A DNA stretch of 64,000 bases from Singulisphaera sp. GP187 (lineage in GTDB: Bacteria; Planctomycetota; Phycisphaerae; Phycisphaerales; SM1A02), in contig CAMBXO010000011.1 in NCBI GenBank assembly GCA_945871915.1, positions 32,034-96,033 on the forward strand, in the 5' to 3' direction. The notes beneath the pieces are model-generated. The model searched no databases. It was given only the letters and a program-made list of their open reading frames with translations, and had not been told where the DNA came from. Of the stretch, positions 10,416 to 19,892 are shown piece by piece. The position numbers and the translations under genes were made by a program. Position 1 is the stretch's first letter, and each line of letters opens with the position of its first letter.

Positions 10416-11474
10416 TCAGCTGGTGGTTGCGCGTGATTCCCACTCTTTGAGCAATTCACTTTCCGCTGCTCGGCTGATTCCAGCCGCACCGGGCTTGGCT
10501 CCAAAGTCAAAGTCGGGCTTGGTCTTGGCCAACCACTCCGCCGTGTCGCGTGCGGTGTGCGCCAAGGCGCGAAACTGAAGGCCGTGTTCAATGCCCTTGC
10601 GTCGACTGATCGATCCCATGGTGGCCTCGTCGGCCATGGAGGATGGAATCCACAATGGCATTCCCATCCAAGGCTGCACACCGTGTTCGAGTAACCATGC
10701 TTCATCCATCGGAACAAGCGTCGCGTTGTTTCCGAACGCCGCGCGGCAACCCCACACAAGACCGTCCATAGTCAATGGACCGTCTGGCCCAGCACAATTG
10801 AACGCTCCGCCGTGGCCTTTTTCGGCACAGAGACAGGCAAAGTCAGCCAGATCGCGCACATCAATAAAAGATGTTTCACACGCCCAAGGTTTTTCCGCAA
10901 GCGGCACGGCCACTTTGCCCCCTCGTTGCATGCGAGCAGGCCAATATGAGAAGCGATCCGTTGGGTCGCCTGGGCCCACAATGAGTCCCGGTCGCAACAT
11001 GGTGGCCCGTTCGCCATACACCGATGCAAGCACTCGCTCGCATGCTGCCTTCAGCGGACCATACAACTCGTTCGTGAGTTTCTCTTCGCCTTCGGGAGGG
11101 TCGGTGGCCAGCGGCGCGGTCTCATCGGCATGCATGGGAAGCGGGTTGGCATACACATTCACCGTGGTGATCAACACATAGTGTCGCACCGCCGGTTTTA
11201 AAAGTTCGGCGCTGGCCCGCATGACGCGAGGCACATAGGCACTTGTATCAATGACGGCATCCCATGTCCGACCGCTGCGAATGGCGGCAGCGAGTGGTTC
11301 AAGCCCCGGTTCTTTCTTTGGATCGCGGTCGCCATGAATCTGCTCAAGATCTTTGAAAAGTCCGGGATTGGTTTTTCCGCGATTGAAGAGCGTCACCTTC
11401 CAGCCGGATTCCTTGGCCTTGGCAACAATGGCCGGTCCAAGAAAAGAAGTGCCACCAAGAATGAGCAGGTTCAT
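10416..11474 (-). CDS. NAD-dependent epimerase/dehydratase family protein
   Basis: An extended/atypical SDR of 352 residues. The Rossmann motif is at the very N-terminus (LILGGTSFLGPAI), and YGPLKAACE supplies the Tyr-x3-Lys catalytic pair. Related proteins include nucleotide-sugar epimerases and the CSP41-like group; the sequence alone does not say which substrate is used. It is the third gene of a minus-strand set after a thiolase and a ChaN-like lipoprotein, 55 bp after the latter, so the three may share a transcript, but no pathway links them obviously. Confidence 0.8.
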   Translation of the reverse strand: MNLLILGGTSFLGPAIVAKAKESGWKVTLFNRGKTNPGLFKDLEQIHGDRDPKKEPGLEPLAAAIRSGRTWDAVIDTSAYVPRVMRASAELLKPAVRHYVLITTVNVYANPLPMHADETAPLATDPPEGEEKLTNELYGPLKAACERVLASVYGERATMLRPGLIVGPGDPTDRFSYWPARMQRGGKVAVPLAEKPWACETSFIDVRDLADFACLCAEKGHGGAFNCAGPDGPLTMDGLVWGCRAAFGNNATLVPMDEAWLLEHGVQPWMGMPLWIPSSMADEATMGSISRRKGIEHGLQFRALAHTARDTAEWLAKTKPDFDFGAKPGAAGISRAAESELLKEWESRATTS

Positions 11475-11529
11475 GAAATGGTTGACCTATGGAGTTGGGA
11501 GAGGTTGCGGGAGAATGTTGGCCATTGCA

Positions 11530-12501
11530 TCACTTGGTCCCGTGTGCGCGGGTGGCGTGCGTGTGAACAACAATATCAGCCCCGTGTGCATCCGTTGGAT
11601 CCATGGTGACGGTATCAAGCGGTTGCAAACTGATCACCAGAATACGGGGCGCAGCGCACGCGAAGCGAAACTGTGCAACGGTTCCCAGTCGGTCCTCCAG
11701 ATGAAATCCGCCGGCAAGATGGATCACAGACCAACCGCTTACATAGGCGTTGGCAGCACTGAGACCCATGGTTCGATCCCACATTCGTTGGGAGCGATGC
11801 ATGGCATCCATCTCGTCGTCGGTGGGAGCACCAGGAGTCTCACCGGAGGCGGCGTGATCGTTTTGCATTTCGATCATGATGTCTCGCAGTCGCTTCCAGT
11901 CTGCATCGCGCGAGATACCGTCATCAATTTCAAAGAGCATGCGTTCTGAATACGGAAGGGCACGCAATGCGGCGTAGTTTTCTTTTCGCGCCCGAGAAAC
12001 ATAGGTGCGAGGTGCATTGGCCGCAATCACTCTGGCATCGCATCGCCGCGCCGAATCAATCATGGGTTGATACCACGGAACCCAGGTTCCCTTGCCAGCC
12101 CAGTCGCGAGAGTTTGTTGCTGAAAGAAATTCATCCAGAGAAATCGACCCAGCCAGATAGGCATCGGTGGCGGGCTGGTCGTTTCGTTCCAGAAACTCAA
12201 GACTGACCGCCGCGCGTTCATGGGATGCAAGAAAGGCCTCAACCAGCGCATGTTCCGTTGCGTGAGCGCACGCATCATCATGCGTTTCGCCAACAAAGAC
12301 AGCATCCGCTTGTGCGATTCGATCCAGCACCGTGCTCCACGCCAACGATTCTCCGGTGGCCCCATCAAAGGCCAGCATCAAGCTGGGGTGAGGCGATTGG
12401 GCGATTGCGTGCGTGGGATCATCGCTGGTCACGGCGGTCACACAGCCACCAAGTGCCGCGCAGGAAAGTGCGGCACCGATCCGTTTGAAGAATTCGGTCA
12501 A
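11530..12501 (-). CDS. ChaN-like (DUF399) haem-binding-type lipoprotein
   Basis: A 323-residue predicted lipoprotein: basic N-terminus, hydrophobic stretch, and lipobox AALGGC near residue 19. The ChaN family signature follows: ADAVFVGETHDDACAHATEH (about residues 68-87), then EFLERNDQPATDAYLAG, and a late HLAGGFHLEDRLGT segment carrying further conserved His. ChaN of Campylobacter binds paired haems on the outer membrane; the family belongs to the EreA/Tiki-like superfamily. The start is TTG at 12501, overlapping the thiolase stop TGA by two bases, and it gives a proper signal peptide, so coupled translation is likely. Function in this organism is inferred from family only. Confidence 0.8.
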   Translation of the reverse strand: MTEFFKRIGAALSCAALGGCVTAVTSDDPTHAIAQSPHPSLMLAFDGATGESLAWSTVLDRIAQADAVFVGETHDDACAHATEHALVEAFLASHERAAVSLEFLERNDQPATDAYLAGSISLDEFLSATNSRDWAGKGTWVPWYQPMIDSARRCDARVIAANAPRTYVSRARKENYAALRALPYSERMLFEIDDGISRDADWKRLRDIMIEMQNDHAASGETPGAPTDDEMDAMHRSQRMWDRTMGLSAANAYVSGWSVIHLAGGFHLEDRLGTVAQFRFACAAPRILVISLQPLDTVTMDPTDAHGADIVVHTHATRAHGTK

Positions 12502-13673
12502 AGGGTTTCGACCAACATGCTCACCGCATTACCGCCCCCGAGGCAGAGTGAACAGACGCCTCGCTTGCCGCCTGTCCGGCGCAGGTGATGAATGAGTGTG
12601 ACCAGAACGCGAGCGCCACTCGCACCGATGGGGTGACCCAGTGCGATGCCGCCGCCGCCGATATTGAGTTTGTGTTCGCTGATTCCCAGTGGCTTGATGT
12701 CGGCGAGCACTTGCGCTGCAAAGGCCTCATTGATTTCAAAGAGATCAATGTCCTTCACCGCAAGGCCCGCTTTCGCGAGCAATCGTTCGATGGAAAGAGC
12801 CGGTGCAAAGAAAAGGTCTTTCGGCGCCACACCCGCGGTGTCGTATCCAAGAATGCGAGCCAGCGGCTTGAGTGCAAGTTCCTTGGCCTTGGCCTCGCTC
12901 ATCACAATCACCGCCGCCGCGCCGCTGCTGATCTGGCTTGCGTTGCCTGCGGTCACCGTGCCCTCTTTGCCAAAAGCTGGTTTCAATTTGGCCAGCCCTT
13001 CAAGCGAGCTGTCGCCGCGGATGCCCTCATCCACATCGCACCCAGTCTTTTGCAAAATCTTTTCCGCGGAAAGCGAAACACTTTCGGCCTTGAACCAGCC
13101 TTCTTTGGTTGCGTGCGCCGCTCGTTGATGGCTTTGCACACTCAATCGATCTTGTTCGGCGCGAGTGATGCCAGCCTTCTCTGCGGTGTAATCGGCGGCG
13201 CAGCCCATGGGCCACTTTTCAAATGCACAACTGAGCCCATCGTGTGCCATGTGATCCAGCATCTTGGCTTCGCCATATCGCACGCCATTGCGAAGGTGCA
13301 TGAAGTGCGGGGCCAGATCCATGTTTTCCATTCCGCCTGCCACCGCGCAGGAGATTTCACCAGCTCGAATGCTTGTGGCGACTTGCATGACGGCTTGCAA
13401 TCCGCTTCCGCACACTTTGTTTACGGTCACGGCACTCACGGTGTTGGGTAAACCAGCAAGCAGAGCAGCTTGCCGCGCCGGATTCTGTCCAACTCCCGCT
13501 TGCAGCACATTGCCCATCACGCATTCTTCAACTGCTGCTCGTGCCGCCGGCGCGTCACTGAAGAGCGCGTCCAGAACAAACGCCGCCAACTGTGGAGCCG
13601 CGACCTTGGCGAGCGATCCGCCAAATTTTCCGCAAGGCGTGCGACGTGCAGCAACGATGACTGGGTGGCTCAT
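12498..13673 (-). CDS. Acetyl-CoA C-acetyl/acyltransferase (thiolase)
   Basis: Condenses or cleaves acyl-CoA thioesters, either two acetyl-CoA to acetoacetyl-CoA or the last step of beta-oxidation. At 391 residues it has the standard thiolase length. The nucleophile C88 is in NKVCGSGLQAVMQ; the second motif is INEAFAAQ, the catalytic His is in GGGIALGHPIGASGAR, and the acid/base Cys in CLGGGNA, so the active site is complete. The start is the ATG at 13673 with GGAG upstream; a longer ORF upstream would overlap the divergent fbp start. The sequence resembles the acetoacetyl-CoA (AtoB/PhaA) type more than FadA, but no pathway neighbour confirms it. Confidence 0.9.
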   Translation of the reverse strand: MSHPVIVAARRTPCGKFGGSLAKVAAPQLAAFVLDALFSDAPAARAAVEECVMGNVLQAGVGQNPARQAALLAGLPNTVSAVTVNKVCGSGLQAVMQVATSIRAGEISCAVAGGMENMDLAPHFMHLRNGVRYGEAKMLDHMAHDGLSCAFEKWPMGCAADYTAEKAGITRAEQDRLSVQSHQRAAHATKEGWFKAESVSLSAEKILQKTGCDVDEGIRGDSSLEGLAKLKPAFGKEGTVTAGNASQISSGAAAVIVMSEAKAKELALKPLARILGYDTAGVAPKDLFFAPALSIERLLAKAGLAVKDIDLFEINEAFAAQVLADIKPLGISEHKLNIGGGGIALGHPIGASGARVLVTLIHHLRRTGGKRGVCSLCLGGGNAVSMLVETL

Positions 13674-13728
13674 GGGGGCTCCGTTGAAGGGTGTTGGGAG
13701 GGCAAATGGTAGCCTCGCCATCCACCGC

Positions 13729-14772
13729 ATGAGCACCCCAAAGGCATCAACGAACAGCGGTCAGAGTTCGCCCCATCAGGCCGCTCGAGGCGTGGTGACT
13801 GACAATCTTCTCAGCCTTCAAACTTTTATTTTGGACGAGGAAGCGCGCCATCCCCATGCAAGTGGCGAATTCAGTTGGATCATTTCGGCGATTTCTCTCG
13901 CCGCGAAAATGATTGCCTACAAAGTTCGGCATGTGCGTTTGCAAGGCGGAGTGGGTTCACAGGGCGATGTGAATGTGCAGGGGGAAGAACAGATCAAAAT
14001 GGATGTGATCGCCAACGAAGTGATCATGCGAGTGTTGGGCAGTCGCCATTCCATCGCGGTGCTCGGCAGCGAAGAAGATGAACAGCCCACGATTTTGCGG
14101 CGCGGTTCAGAGGGCGGAAAGTATTGCGTGCTCTTTGATCCACTCGATGGCAGCAGCAATCTGGATACCGCGGTGGGTGTGGGCACCATCTTCACCATTC
14201 TCTTGAACGACCCAACGATTCCAGGCGCGGTCGAAACCGTCTGTCAGCCCGGTACCAAACAAGTTGCTGCGGGTTATGTGCTGTATGGAAGCAGCACCGT
14301 GTTTGTGATCACCACGGGTCATGGCGTGCACATGTTTGAATTGGACATGTCTGTAGGCAGTTTCCTTTTGGTGTCGCGAGATCTGAAAATGCCGCGTACG
14401 TGCAAGGTGTATTCCGTGAATGAAGCCAATACCGAAGGGTTTCCAGAGGGATATCAGCGCTATTTGAAATGGGCGCACGCGAATGACTACAGCAGCCGTT
14501 ACATCGGCAGCATGGTGGCGGATGTTCATCGCACGCTTGTGAAGGGCGGCGTTTTTCTTTATCCGCCAACAGCCAAGCATGCCGGAGGCAAGTTGCGGTT
14601 GCTTTACGAAGCCAATCCAATGAGTTTTCTAGTCGAACAGGCTGGGGGCATGAGCGTGAGTGGAACCAAACGAACGATGGAGATTCAACCCAAAGAACTG
14701 CACGAGCGCACGCCTTTGGTCATGGGTTCGTCGGGCGAGGTCGAACATGTGCTCCGACATCTGCGGGGTTGA
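13729..14772 (+). CDS. fbp: Fructose-1,6-bisphosphatase class I
   Basis: Dephosphorylates fructose 1,6-bisphosphate to fructose 6-phosphate in gluconeogenesis. The protein has 347 residues. The metal-binding core is LFDPLDGSSNLD, preceded by LGSEEDE and followed by GGKLRLLYEANPMSFLVEQAGG, all typical of the class. The reading frame is open far upstream, but the region before 13729 lies antisense to the thiolase gene, and MSTPKAS at 13729 is the natural start, 55 bp from the divergent thiolase. The next gene begins 27 bp downstream. Together with gapA at 45989 it covers parts of central carbon flow. Confidence 0.95.
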   Translation: MSTPKASTNSGQSSPHQAARGVVTDNLLSLQTFILDEEARHPHASGEFSWIISAISLAAKMIAYKVRHVRLQGGVGSQGDVNVQGEEQIKMDVIANEVIMRVLGSRHSIAVLGSEEDEQPTILRRGSEGGKYCVLFDPLDGSSNLDTAVGVGTIFTILLNDPTIPGAVETVCQPGTKQVAAGYVLYGSSTVFVITTGHGVHMFELDMSVGSFLLVSRDLKMPRTCKVYSVNEANTEGFPEGYQRYLKWAHANDYSSRYIGSMVADVHRTLVKGGVFLYPPTAKHAGGKLRLLYEANPMSFLVEQAGGMSVSGTKRTMEIQPKELHERTPLVMGSSGEVEHVLRHLRG

Positions 14773-14799
14773 TTGAAACAACAGAAGGAGACGCCGCTG

Positions 14800-17700
14800 A
14801 TGCGATGTTGTCACGCCATCATTCTTGTGTCGATCGTCCAAATGACCTGTGTCATGGCGGCCGCCGATCTCGATGCACTTTCTCCGCCGCTTCCGGCAGC
14901 ACCAGGTCGTGGCTACGCCATGCGCCCGGCGATTGCCGGTGACCAACTCGTCTTTGTTTCCGAAGGAGACGTGTGGAGCGCTCGCCTTGGCAAGGATCTT
15001 TCGGCCCCGATTCATGCCATGCGACTGACAAGCGGCACCGGAACTGAAACGGCCCCGGTGCTGTCACCCGATGGAACTCTGGTGGCGTTCTCTGCCGACT
15101 ACGACGGAACACCTGAGTTGTATGTGATGGCCATCACTGGTGGAGCACCCACGCGTCTGACCTTTCACCCATCCATGGAACGACCGCTTACTTTTTCACC
15201 GGATGGATCTTCGGTGATCTATCGAAGTGATCGAGCCAATGCACTTGGGCGAAATGAAATGTGGAGTGTGCCGGTGACTGGTGGCGTGTCCGAGCCTCTG
15301 GGAATTGGCGAGGGATCACAAGCGAGCATCGATCCACAGACAGGTCGGATGGCGTTTACGCCATGGAGCAATGAACATTGGAATTGGAAGCGATATCGAG
15401 GTGGAACTGCTCCCGATGTATGGATTGCCGATGCGGATCGAAAAAAGTTCTCGCGGCTCACGACCACTCGAGAAAACGAATTGTTTCCCATGTGGCTCCA
15501 GGGGCGTGTGTGGTTTCTTAGTGACACCGATGGCGTGATGAATCTCTGGAGCGATCGACCCGAGGGTGGCGATCGGCGCCAACACACTTCGATTGGTCCG
15601 AATGAAATCGATGCCAATTGGGCCAAGGCTGATCCGGCCCGCAATGGATCTCGAATTGTCTTTACGCGCGGAGCCGATGTCGTGTTGTTCGACGCCAAGG
15701 ATGGCAGCCAGCAAACACTTGACCTTCGGCTGATCGGAGATCGGTTTGCAGATCGGTTGCGAATTCGATCACCCATGGATGAGGCGACGGCGTTCTCTCT
15801 TGCTCCCGAAGCGGAGAACCTGCTGATTGAGAGTCGGGGTGAATTCATGGTGATCCCTCTTGGCGCCGCGCGGCCAAGCCATTCACTTCCCGCCAATCAA
15901 GTCCCTGGTCGCGGTGCAACGCGCGAGCGAGGCGCCGCATGGATGGATCAATCCAAGATTGCCTATGTCACAGATCGAGACGACGGGTATGCGCTGGTCG
16001 TGCGAGATCTTTCAGATTCGAAGAGCGAAGAGAGTCTGTTGGCAACCAGCACGATCTGGCTGCACGATCCTGTTGCAAGCAGTGAGGGCACGCGTGTGGC
16101 ATGGGGTGATAAGGCGGGCGTGCTGCGGGTGATCGATTGTGAAACCAGTCAAGTTGCGGAAGTGGATCACAGTGTGAACGGTGCGATTCGCGACTATCGA
16201 TTCAGCCCGGATGGGCAATGGTTGGCATGGACGCGGCCGCTTGCCAACGGTCATGGGCAAATCGTTGTGCGAAATCTGCAGTCCGGAGAGACCGCTCCGA
16301 TTGGTCACGGCATGACCAATGATTCCACACCTCGGTGGGACCCTGCGGGTGCGTACATGTATTTCCTTTCCAATCGGCACATCGATCCAGTGATGGATGA
16401 AGTGGAACTGAACTTTGCAAACTTCAATACATCCGTTGTCTGCGTTCTTCCATTGAAGACCACCACTCCACCGCCCTCAGCGGCCGAAGCACGAGAAGCG
16501 GAATTTGATTTAGAAGCATGGGCAACCGGACAGCGAGGTGCGGGGCCGAAGGACTCAACCGAGTTGGAGTCAGACGAAGCCGCGGATGATGCCGAGGCGG
16601 AAGCAGCAGAGAGTGGCGATACTGACGCCGCAGCGGGCGAAGAGGCAACGGAAGCACCCGAGAAAAGCCTTCCGATTCAGGTGGACCTCTCGGACATGCA
16701 GAATCGCGTCTCCGTGTTGCCTATCGAGCCAGGAATCTTTGATGGCTTCGAGGCCGCGCCCGGCGCTTTGCTCTTGGGGCGTCGACCGCTTGAGGGTGTT
16801 GCCACAGAGGTGTGGCCGCGTCCACCACTTGGCATTCCAGGAACGCACCTTGAAAAATTTGACATCCTGAAAGAGAAAAGTTCCCCATTTGTGGAGAGTC
16901 CCTTGGTGGCATGGTGCGTGGACAATCCAGCAACGCATGTCGCCACATGGGATGGCGCAAGCATGCGATTGTTGGATGTGTCGGAGGGCGATCCAGCGAG
17001 TGGGGAATCGCAGGAGGACGACACAGCAGCCCTCAATCTGGCGGGCATCACGATGGATGTCGATCCGCGTTTGGAGTGGCGGCAAATCTTTGATGAGTCG
17101 TGGCGATTGCAGCGGGATTTTTTCTGGCGTCGTGACATGGGCGGTGTGGATTGGGCGGCTGTTCGTCAGCGGTATCTGCCGCTGGTTGATCGAGTGGGAA
17201 CGCGCGATGAACTCAACGAGTTGCTTGGAATCATGTCAAGCGAATTGGCCAACAGCCATGTTTACATTGATGGTGGAGACTCCTTTCGCCAAGCGGAACC
17301 CGTGAGTATTGGAACCATGGGTGCGGAGTTGCAGCGGCGCGAGGATGGATGGGTGATTGCACGCGTGCTTCCCGATCAAAGTTCCAACGGAGGCCCGGCG
17401 AGTCCGTTGGCCGCGCCGTTTCGCGCAGTCAAATCGGGGACCTATGTTCTGGAAGTCGATGGGAAACCCATTCCATCCAATCAGGAATTTGGTGCGGCGC
17501 TGGTGGGTCGAGGCGGTAAGCCGGTTCTGCTGACACTGGCAGATGCAGCCGATGGAACACATCGCCGCGTGGTCGAGGTGATTCTTCCAGAGAGCGATAC
17601 GGAACTTCGATATCTCGACTGGGTGGAAACGAATCGGCGCCTTGTGGAACAGCAGAGCAAGGGCCGCTTGGGATACATGCACCTGCCGGACATGGACACA

Positions 17701-18276
17701 GCGGGGTTGACGGCATTCATCCGGACGTTTTATCCGCAGGCAAATTGTGAAGGCATGGTGGTCGACATTCGCAACAATGGTGGTGGCTATGTGAGTTCCG
17801 TTTTGGTGGAACGATTGGCTCGCAAGCCGTGGTCGTACACCGTGCCGCGTGAAGGACTCACCACATCCAATCCGGGAAAAACGCTTGTGGGCCCCATTGC
17901 GGTCTTGATTGATCAAGGCGCGGGCAGCGACGGCGACATTTTTCCCGACAACATGCGTTCAGCAGGCATCGGAACGCTGATTGGCACACGAACATGGGGT
18001 GGTGTGATTGGCATTGATATGGACAAAGGATTTGTCGATGGGGGCATGTCGTCGCAGCCTGGCTATGGGCACTGGACGGCCACGCGTGGATATGCCATCG
18101 AGAATGAAGGCGTCTCGCCAGACATTATGGTTGAACTCACGCCAGCTGACCGCGCGGCGGGGAGAGATCCGCAATTGACCAAAGCAATCGAGGTGTTGCA
18201 ATCCAAACTTCCGGCGGAGCGATTCGTTCCGCCGCGACCAGAGACGCAGCCGCCTACCTCGCCTCAGCCGAAGTAA
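14800..18276 (+). CDS. Tricorn-like S41 protease
   Basis: A 1158-residue protease with a signal peptide (hydrophobic stretch ending in CVMAAADLDA), so probably periplasmic. The N-terminal half is a TolB/WD40-like beta-propeller set with repeated SPDG motifs (LSPDGTLVAFSA, FSPDGSSVIYRS, FSPDGQWLAWTR). A PDZ segment (about 850-900) precedes the S41 core, with the nucleophile Ser in GAGSDGDIFPDN and the following GTRTWGGVIG. Tricorn proteases degrade oligopeptides in cooperation with aminopeptidases. Unusual is an acidic Ala/Glu/Asp-rich linker (about 570-625) between propellers. The ATG at 14800 has GAAGGAG 9 nt upstream. Placed 27 bp after fbp. Confidence 0.9.
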   Translation: MRCCHAIILVSIVQMTCVMAAADLDALSPPLPAAPGRGYAMRPAIAGDQLVFVSEGDVWSARLGKDLSAPIHAMRLTSGTGTETAPVLSPDGTLVAFSADYDGTPELYVMAITGGAPTRLTFHPSMERPLTFSPDGSSVIYRSDRANALGRNEMWSVPVTGGVSEPLGIGEGSQASIDPQTGRMAFTPWSNEHWNWKRYRGGTAPDVWIADADRKKFSRLTTTRENELFPMWLQGRVWFLSDTDGVMNLWSDRPEGGDRRQHTSIGPNEIDANWAKADPARNGSRIVFTRGADVVLFDAKDGSQQTLDLRLIGDRFADRLRIRSPMDEATAFSLAPEAENLLIESRGEFMVIPLGAARPSHSLPANQVPGRGATRERGAAWMDQSKIAYVTDRDDGYALVVRDLSDSKSEESLLATSTIWLHDPVASSEGTRVAWGDKAGVLRVIDCETSQVAEVDHSVNGAIRDYRFSPDGQWLAWTRPLANGHGQIVVRNLQSGETAPIGHGMTNDSTPRWDPAGAYMYFLSNRHIDPVMDEVELNFANFNTSVVCVLPLKTTTPPPSAAEAREAEFDLEAWATGQRGAGPKDSTELESDEAADDAEAEAAESGDTDAAAGEEATEAPEKSLPIQVDLSDMQNRVSVLPIEPGIFDGFEAAPGALLLGRRPLEGVATEVWPRPPLGIPGTHLEKFDILKEKSSPFVESPLVAWCVDNPATHVATWDGASMRLLDVSEGDPASGESQEDDTAALNLAGITMDVDPRLEWRQIFDESWRLQRDFFWRRDMGGVDWAAVRQRYLPLVDRVGTRDELNELLGIMSSELANSHVYIDGGDSFRQAEPVSIGTMGAELQRREDGWVIARVLPDQSSNGGPASPLAAPFRAVKSGTYVLEVDGKPIPSNQEFGAALVGRGGKPVLLTLADAADGTHRRVVEVILPESDTELRYLDWVETNRRLVEQQSKGRLGYMHLPDMDTAGLTAFIRTFYPQANCEGMVVDIRNNGGGYVSSVLVERLARKPWSYTVPREGLTTSNPGKTLVGPIAVLIDQGAGSDGDIFPDNMRSAGIGTLIGTRTWGGVIGIDMDKGFVDGGMSSQPGYGHWTATRGYAIENEGVSPDIMVELTPADRAAGRDPQLTKAIEVLQSKLPAERFVPPRPETQPPTSPQPK

Positions 18277-18290
18277 TCACTCCAGCACAT

Positions 18291-19841
18291 TCACTCGATG
18301 CAGCCGCGTTCCACAATTTTGAAATTGTGAATCGCCGTGAGGTCTCGCTTGCTCATGGTGCCAACCGAGAGCAATGTGCGTGCAAGTCGCTTGGGCTTTT
18401 TCACTGCCAACTTTCCAAGCATCGCAAATTTTGCATCCAGAATCTGTTTCAGGTTCGCCGTGGTGTTGCGAGCATGGCCCGATGGAAACATGACAAGACC
18501 GCTGTCGAAACTGGACCCGTTGGCCATGTCGACTTTGAGCGAGGTCGGAATGCCTTCCGGGTAACGGCGGTCATACTCAGCACCACCATGCTGAAAATCC
18601 ATCTTGGCCATCAGTGAACGCGTTTCTGGATTCTTGATGGCCGCACGGTCATAGTCGTAGGGGCCAAGCATCAGTGTTGTCCAGGTGGCATCATTTCCGC
18701 CACTCAGTGACGCCGCAGGATCACCGGCCAGATGCTCCGCCGCCTTTCGCAGCAGCGTGCTCACGATGTACACCATGCTGTGATCGGCGCTTTGCCGCGT
18801 GGATGGATCTCGCTTGGCAGGATCGCCAATAATGCCGAACGCCGGTTCATACGCCGTCACCACGATTCGTTGAATTGCGTGCGGCGTCTTTGCAATCTCC
18901 GGATGTTTTTGAATCAGATCAATCATGCCCTGCAAGGCACCCGCGCTCTGGTGTTCGTAGAGACCAAGTTTGAAGTGCATACCCATGACCGCAAAGTCGT
19001 CTCCGGTCATGGAGAGTTGCAAGTCAAAGGGGCTGTCGCCGCTGGTCTGTTCAAACTGACGGAACATGCTCTCCGGATTGCGGAAGATGTCACGAGGACC
19101 CATGAATCCACGCATGGATCGTTGCATGCACAGCACGGCGAATTCGGTGCTGATTGCAGCACTCGCCCCTTTGGAGTCGCTCAATTGCTTTCCAGCACGG
19201 ATCGCCCGCCACGGAATGGCATGCGCCACAAACATTCCGATGGCACTCTCAATTTCGGCCGCACTGGCTCCGAGCATGGCTCCGTACACCGCAGCACTGG
19301 CAATCGCTCCATGCACCACATGGTCGATCTTGTAGGTCTTCAGCGAAAAGACTTCGGCCAGCCGCCCTCGAATTTCATCGACACACACCATGCCGCGCAG
19401 GGCGATCGCACCGTCTTCTCCGGCGAGTTGTGCCGCCGCAATGGGAACAGCATAAAAATCATTGTGTCCAAATTCCCCGGCGGTATGACCCAGCGACGGG
19501 CGATATCCAAAATTGGTTCCGTTGCTGTCCCATTCGCGAACGGCGGCCACATTGGCAACCACGGCCTTTTCCGGCGCCACGGCTCGAGTGCTTCCAAAAA
19601 CCGTCACACCCTTTTTTGTTGGATACCGCAGAGCCTCGGCTCGAAGCAGTGTGGGCGCGTTCGTGCCGAGCGCCAGCGCACTTGCACCGCACAGCACAGC
19701 ATCGGTAAAGAAAAGGCTGGTGCGTTCCAGCACGGCGGCACTCGGAGAACCATCACGCAAAAAGTCGATGGCGTACTGCCCGATTCCAAGGGCTTGATTG
19801 GAATTCCTAGATAGAACGCGTGGTGCGGTCGGGTCGCTCAT
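18291..19841 (-). CDS. MmgE/PrpD family protein (2-methylcitrate dehydratase-like)
   Basis: A 516-residue member of the MmgE/PrpD family, which includes 2-methylcitrate dehydratase of the propionate methylcitrate cycle and cis-aconitate decarboxylase. Matching features are the N-terminal all-helical fold, the RAVAPEKAVVANVAAVREWD segment with the family's conserved aspartate, HTAGEFGHNDF, and the characteristic C-terminal half. No prpB or prpC is adjacent. The gene 51 bp upstream encodes a B12-binding/MeaB-type GTPase, normally tied to acyl-CoA mutases, so a role in propionate or branched acyl-CoA metabolism is suggested but not shown. Convergent with the tricorn gene, 14 bp apart. Confidence 0.85.
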   Translation of the reverse strand: MSDPTAPRVLSRNSNQALGIGQYAIDFLRDGSPSAAVLERTSLFFTDAVLCGASALALGTNAPTLLRAEALRYPTKKGVTVFGSTRAVAPEKAVVANVAAVREWDSNGTNFGYRPSLGHTAGEFGHNDFYAVPIAAAQLAGEDGAIALRGMVCVDEIRGRLAEVFSLKTYKIDHVVHGAIASAAVYGAMLGASAAEIESAIGMFVAHAIPWRAIRAGKQLSDSKGASAAISTEFAVLCMQRSMRGFMGPRDIFRNPESMFRQFEQTSGDSPFDLQLSMTGDDFAVMGMHFKLGLYEHQSAGALQGMIDLIQKHPEIAKTPHAIQRIVVTAYEPAFGIIGDPAKRDPSTRQSADHSMVYIVSTLLRKAAEHLAGDPAASLSGGNDATWTTLMLGPYDYDRAAIKNPETRSLMAKMDFQHGGAEYDRRYPEGIPTSLKVDMANGSSFDSGLVMFPSGHARNTTANLKQILDAKFAMLGKLAVKKPKRLARTLLSVGTMSKRDLTAIHNFKIVERGCIE

Positions 19842-19892
19842 GGTGTCTCGTGGAAGGGGGGCACCAATCTAGCAGCGACCATGTTGAACGAT

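Noticed and set aside
10360..10440. tRNA-like GTTCGAATC on the minus strand after ahcY
   Set aside because: Only the T-loop-like string is present; no acceptor, D or anticodon stems can be drawn around it, and the stop of the epimerase gene lies in the same stretch.
13264..13728. N-terminal extension of fructose-bisphosphatase to 502 residues
   Set aside because: The extension is antisense to the thiolase gene and has low-complexity composition; the family N-terminus starts at 13729.
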